From assembly GCA_043758755.1 (NCBI GenBank), contig JAYVMW010000062.1, positions 4,517 through 68,516 on the forward strand: a DNA stretch of 64,000 nucleotides. Direction: 5' to 3'. The position numbers and the translations under genes were made by a program. The DNA comes from Solimicrobium sp043758755 (lineage in GTDB: Bacteria; Pseudomonadota; Gammaproteobacteria; Burkholderiales; Burkholderiaceae_D). Every line of letters starts with the position of its first letter. The stretch's first letter is position 1. This document shows positions 62,264-64,000 of this stretch, one piece after another. The notes under the pieces were generated by a model. That model did not search any database, was not told where the DNA came from, and worked only from the letters and a program-made list of their open reading frames with translations.

Positions 62264-64000
62264 TTGCATTACGCCAAGCACAATTTAACGCAAAAGTTAA
62301 TCCAGAGCAGCTGGCCCTGGCTGGCGGCGTCGCTCCTGTTGACTGTGGGCCTGTTTGTATCAACCACGCTGGGCTGGCTCTGGTATACCGACCAGCGCGA
62401 CAGCGCTGCGCGTGAACTGTCGCTGGATCTGCTGTGGCTGGAACAGAATGTATTCGAAACACTCAACGACAATGAACGCATCCTGCAGAACTGGGCACGC
62501 GACCTGCAGCAGGCCGGCACCGCAAAAAATGCCGAATTCATTACTCTGGCAAACGGACTGATGAATGAAAATCCGGCGCTGATTTCAATCGACGTGCTCG
62601 ACAAAAACGGCCAGCGCCGCTTTGGCCTGCCCAACTATATCGAGCGTCCCAAAAAGCTTCCGCCCATTACCGACCCGCTGATTACCGAAGCGATCCAGCG
62701 CTGCCTGGCCCAGAAAAAACCGGTGTACTCGCGCGTCATTGAACAATACGCGCCGCTCTGGGTGCTGGTTGTGCCGGTCGCTGACGAGGCACCGGTGCAG
62801 GGCGTGGTGCTGGCCACCTACGATCTGGATCAGCTCATGTCCGCCCAGGTGCCGTGGTGGTTTGTGCAGCGCTATGACCTGAGCCTGATCGACCGCGACA
62901 ACAAGCAACTGTCGCCGCATGACGGTGTAGTCCCGGAGCTCAATCCGGCCAGTGTCAAGGCAGATGACTTTCACAAACTCAATTTCGGCCCGGACGGCAG
63001 CGGCCTGTCATTGCGGGCACGCGCCCACACCAGCGAGCATTCCGAAAAGCTGTTGCTGACCCTGTCTGCAGCAATTCTGGCCTGTACGTTGCTGATCTTC
63101 TGGCTGCTGCGACTGCTGCAGCGCTGGCTGCGCGAGCGACTCGCGGCCCAGCAGGCGCTGTCGCACGAACTGCGTTTTCGGGAAGCCATGGAACAGTCGC
63201 TGGTGACGGGCCTGTTGGCTTTCGATACCCAGGGCACCATCATTTATGTCAACCCGGCACTGTGCAGCATGCTGGGTTTCTCCGAACAAACGCTCATAGG
63301 CTGCAAGGCACCCTTCCCGTTCTGGCCCCAGCAACATCTGCTGGACTGCATCGCCGCCCACGCGGCCATGCTCTCCGGTGACAATCCGGAACAGGGTCGC
63401 CGCCTCAATCTGATCGATGCCAATGGCACCGAACTGTCGGTGCGCCTATTTGCCTCGGCACTGGTCAGTGGCGACAGCATGCCGAAAGGCTGGATGGTTT
63501 CACTGTATGACACGACCGAGCTGCAAAAAGAACGCGAAGCGCTGGCTTCCTCACGCGAGCAACTGTATGCCGTATTGTCCGGGCTGGATGCGGCGGTGTA
63601 TGTCAGCCAGATCAGCGACGGCAAATTATTGTTCCGCAACCGTCGGCATGCCGACCTGTTCAATCTGGATGCGCAAGGCGAGTGCTGTCTGATGGGCTGG
63701 CCGGGAATGTCGCATGACACCCATCGCGGCTCGGTCGAATTTCAGGACCGCCACACCGGCTGCTGGTATCACCTGGAGCGGCGCACCATTTTGTGGGTCG
63801 ACAGTTCACCGGTGCTGCTCGATATTGCCACCGACATCAGTGCCAGCCGCGCCGCGGCCAATTCCGCAAGAGAGCGCGACGAACTCCTGCAGCACACCGC
63901 CAGACTGGCCAATCTGGCCGAATTCGCTACCGGCATAGCCCACGAACTGAACCAGCCGCTGGCCGCCATCAGCAATTATTCCGCAGTGGCCAGCGCCTAT
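62264..64000 (+). CDS. Membrane sensor histidine kinase with PAS domain (runs off the window)
   Basis: An uninterrupted frame of 579 codons to the last base, not begun by ATG. TTG at 62264 is six bases after a perfect AGGAGG (62252-62257); TTG at 62261 is the alternative. Two membrane helices (about residues 17-40 and 262-283) flank a periplasmic sensor. A PAS domain follows (EQSLVTGLLAFDTQGTIIYV near 305), then a second PAS-like region (near 430-520) and the H-box FATGIAHELNQPLAAISNYS near 555, of the DctB/FixL kind. The ATP-binding part is beyond the window. It follows the ROK gene by 30 bases and may sense the same sugar. Confidence 0.87.
   Translation, partial: MHYAKHNLTQKLIQSSWPWLAASLLLTVGLFVSTTLGWLWYTDQRDSAARELSLDLLWLEQNVFETLNDNERILQNWARDLQQAGTAKNAEFITLANGLMNENPALISIDVLDKNGQRRFGLPNYIERPKKLPPITDPLITEAIQRCLAQKKPVYSRVIEQYAPLWVLVVPVADEAPVQGVVLATYDLDQLMSAQVPWWFVQRYDLSLIDRDNKQLSPHDGVVPELNPASVKADDFHKLNFGPDGSGLSLRARAHTSEHSEKLLLTLSAAILACTLLIFWLLRLLQRWLRERLAAQQALSHELRFREAMEQSLVTGLLAFDTQGTIIYVNPALCSMLGFSEQTLIGCKAPFPFWPQQHLLDCIAAHAAMLSGDNPEQGRRLNLIDANGTELSVRLFASALVSGDSMPKGWMVSLYDTTELQKEREALASSREQLYAVLSGLDAAVYVSQISDGKLLFRNRRHADLFNLDAQGECCLMGWPGMSHDTHRGSVEFQDRHTGCWYHLERRTILWVDSSPVLLDIATDISASRAAANSARERDELLQHTARLANLAEFATGIAHELNQPLAAISNYSAVASAY

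Noticed and set aside
1..64000. tRNA genes, CRISPR arrays and intact insertion sequences
   Set aside because: No cloverleaf with a T-loop signature, no regularly spaced repeats and no transposase were recognised, within the limits of reading by eye.

Overview
This 64 kb window is a stretch of bacterial chromosome with dense housekeeping gene content. Gene families and gene orders (pilU at the left edge; ahcY-(membrane protein)-metF behind an SAH riboswitch; glyQ-glyS-gmhB-plsC; lptD-surA-pdxA-ksgA divergent from amgK-murU; xseB-ispA-dxs; tyrS-dtd-gpm; dusB-fis-purH-ruvC) point to a betaproteobacterium of the order Burkholderiales. By eye the GC content is moderate (a little above half), which would fit Oxalobacteraceae such as Undibacterium or Herminiimonas, but that family-level placement is inference. 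No tRNA, rRNA, CRISPR array, intact insertion sequence or prophage was recognised.

Layout. 1-5 kb: pilU and a glutathione peroxidase run into a bidirectional terminator; opposite lies the SAH-riboswitch operon ahcY-holin-like-metF, then a PilZ protein. 5-9 kb: pth, a patatin-like hydrolase and an orphan hybrid histidine kinase. 9-14 kb: glyQS, gmhB, plsC and a YgjP-type metallohydrolase. 14-20 kb: the minus-strand outer-membrane cluster lptD-surA-pdxA-ksgA. 20-27 kb: amgK-murU-pepP-ubiH-ubiA and the ElaB/YqjE/YqjK trio. 26-29 kb (minus): a Rieske oxygenase, an EamA transporter and a mercaptopyruvate sulfurtransferase. 29-33 kb: xseB-ispA-dxs. 33-41 kb: cobalamin adenosyltransferase, a DUF4124 protein, anmK and an M23 endopeptidase (minus) divergent from tyrS-dtd-gpm, then a diguanylate cyclase. 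41-45 kb: dusB-fis-purH-ruvC. 45-54 kb: an accessory block of signalling genes (HD-GYP regulator, GAF kinase) and an isoquinoline-1-oxidoreductase-type molybdoenzyme with its probable GlxA-type regulator, followed by tcdA and pdxH; this block separates ruvC from ruvAB. 54-58 kb: ruvAB, a FAH-fold hydratase, a VOC protein and an aldo/keto reductase. 58-64 kb: a sugar-type TonB-dependent receptor, a ROK kinase and a sensor kinase that runs off the window.

Themes. Cell-envelope genes are prominent: heptose phosphate for LPS (gmhB), LPS export (lptD, surA), phosphatidic acid synthesis (plsC), and peptidoglycan recycling through anmK, amgK and murU. Isoprenoid and quinone supply is covered by dxs, ispA, ubiA and ubiH. 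Vitamin B6 is represented by pdxA and pdxH. Cyclic-di-GMP signalling has a maker (GGDEF), a likely degrader (HD-GYP) and a PilZ effector.

The least explained elements are: a two-domain RNA-like fold at 44815-44922 whose G-U pairs favour the plus strand; a 20-base palindrome repeated at two convergent gene junctions; a symmetric -10 element shared by tyrS and the M23 gene; and the receptor-ROK kinase-sensor locus at the right end, whose ROK protein lacks the family zinc site.
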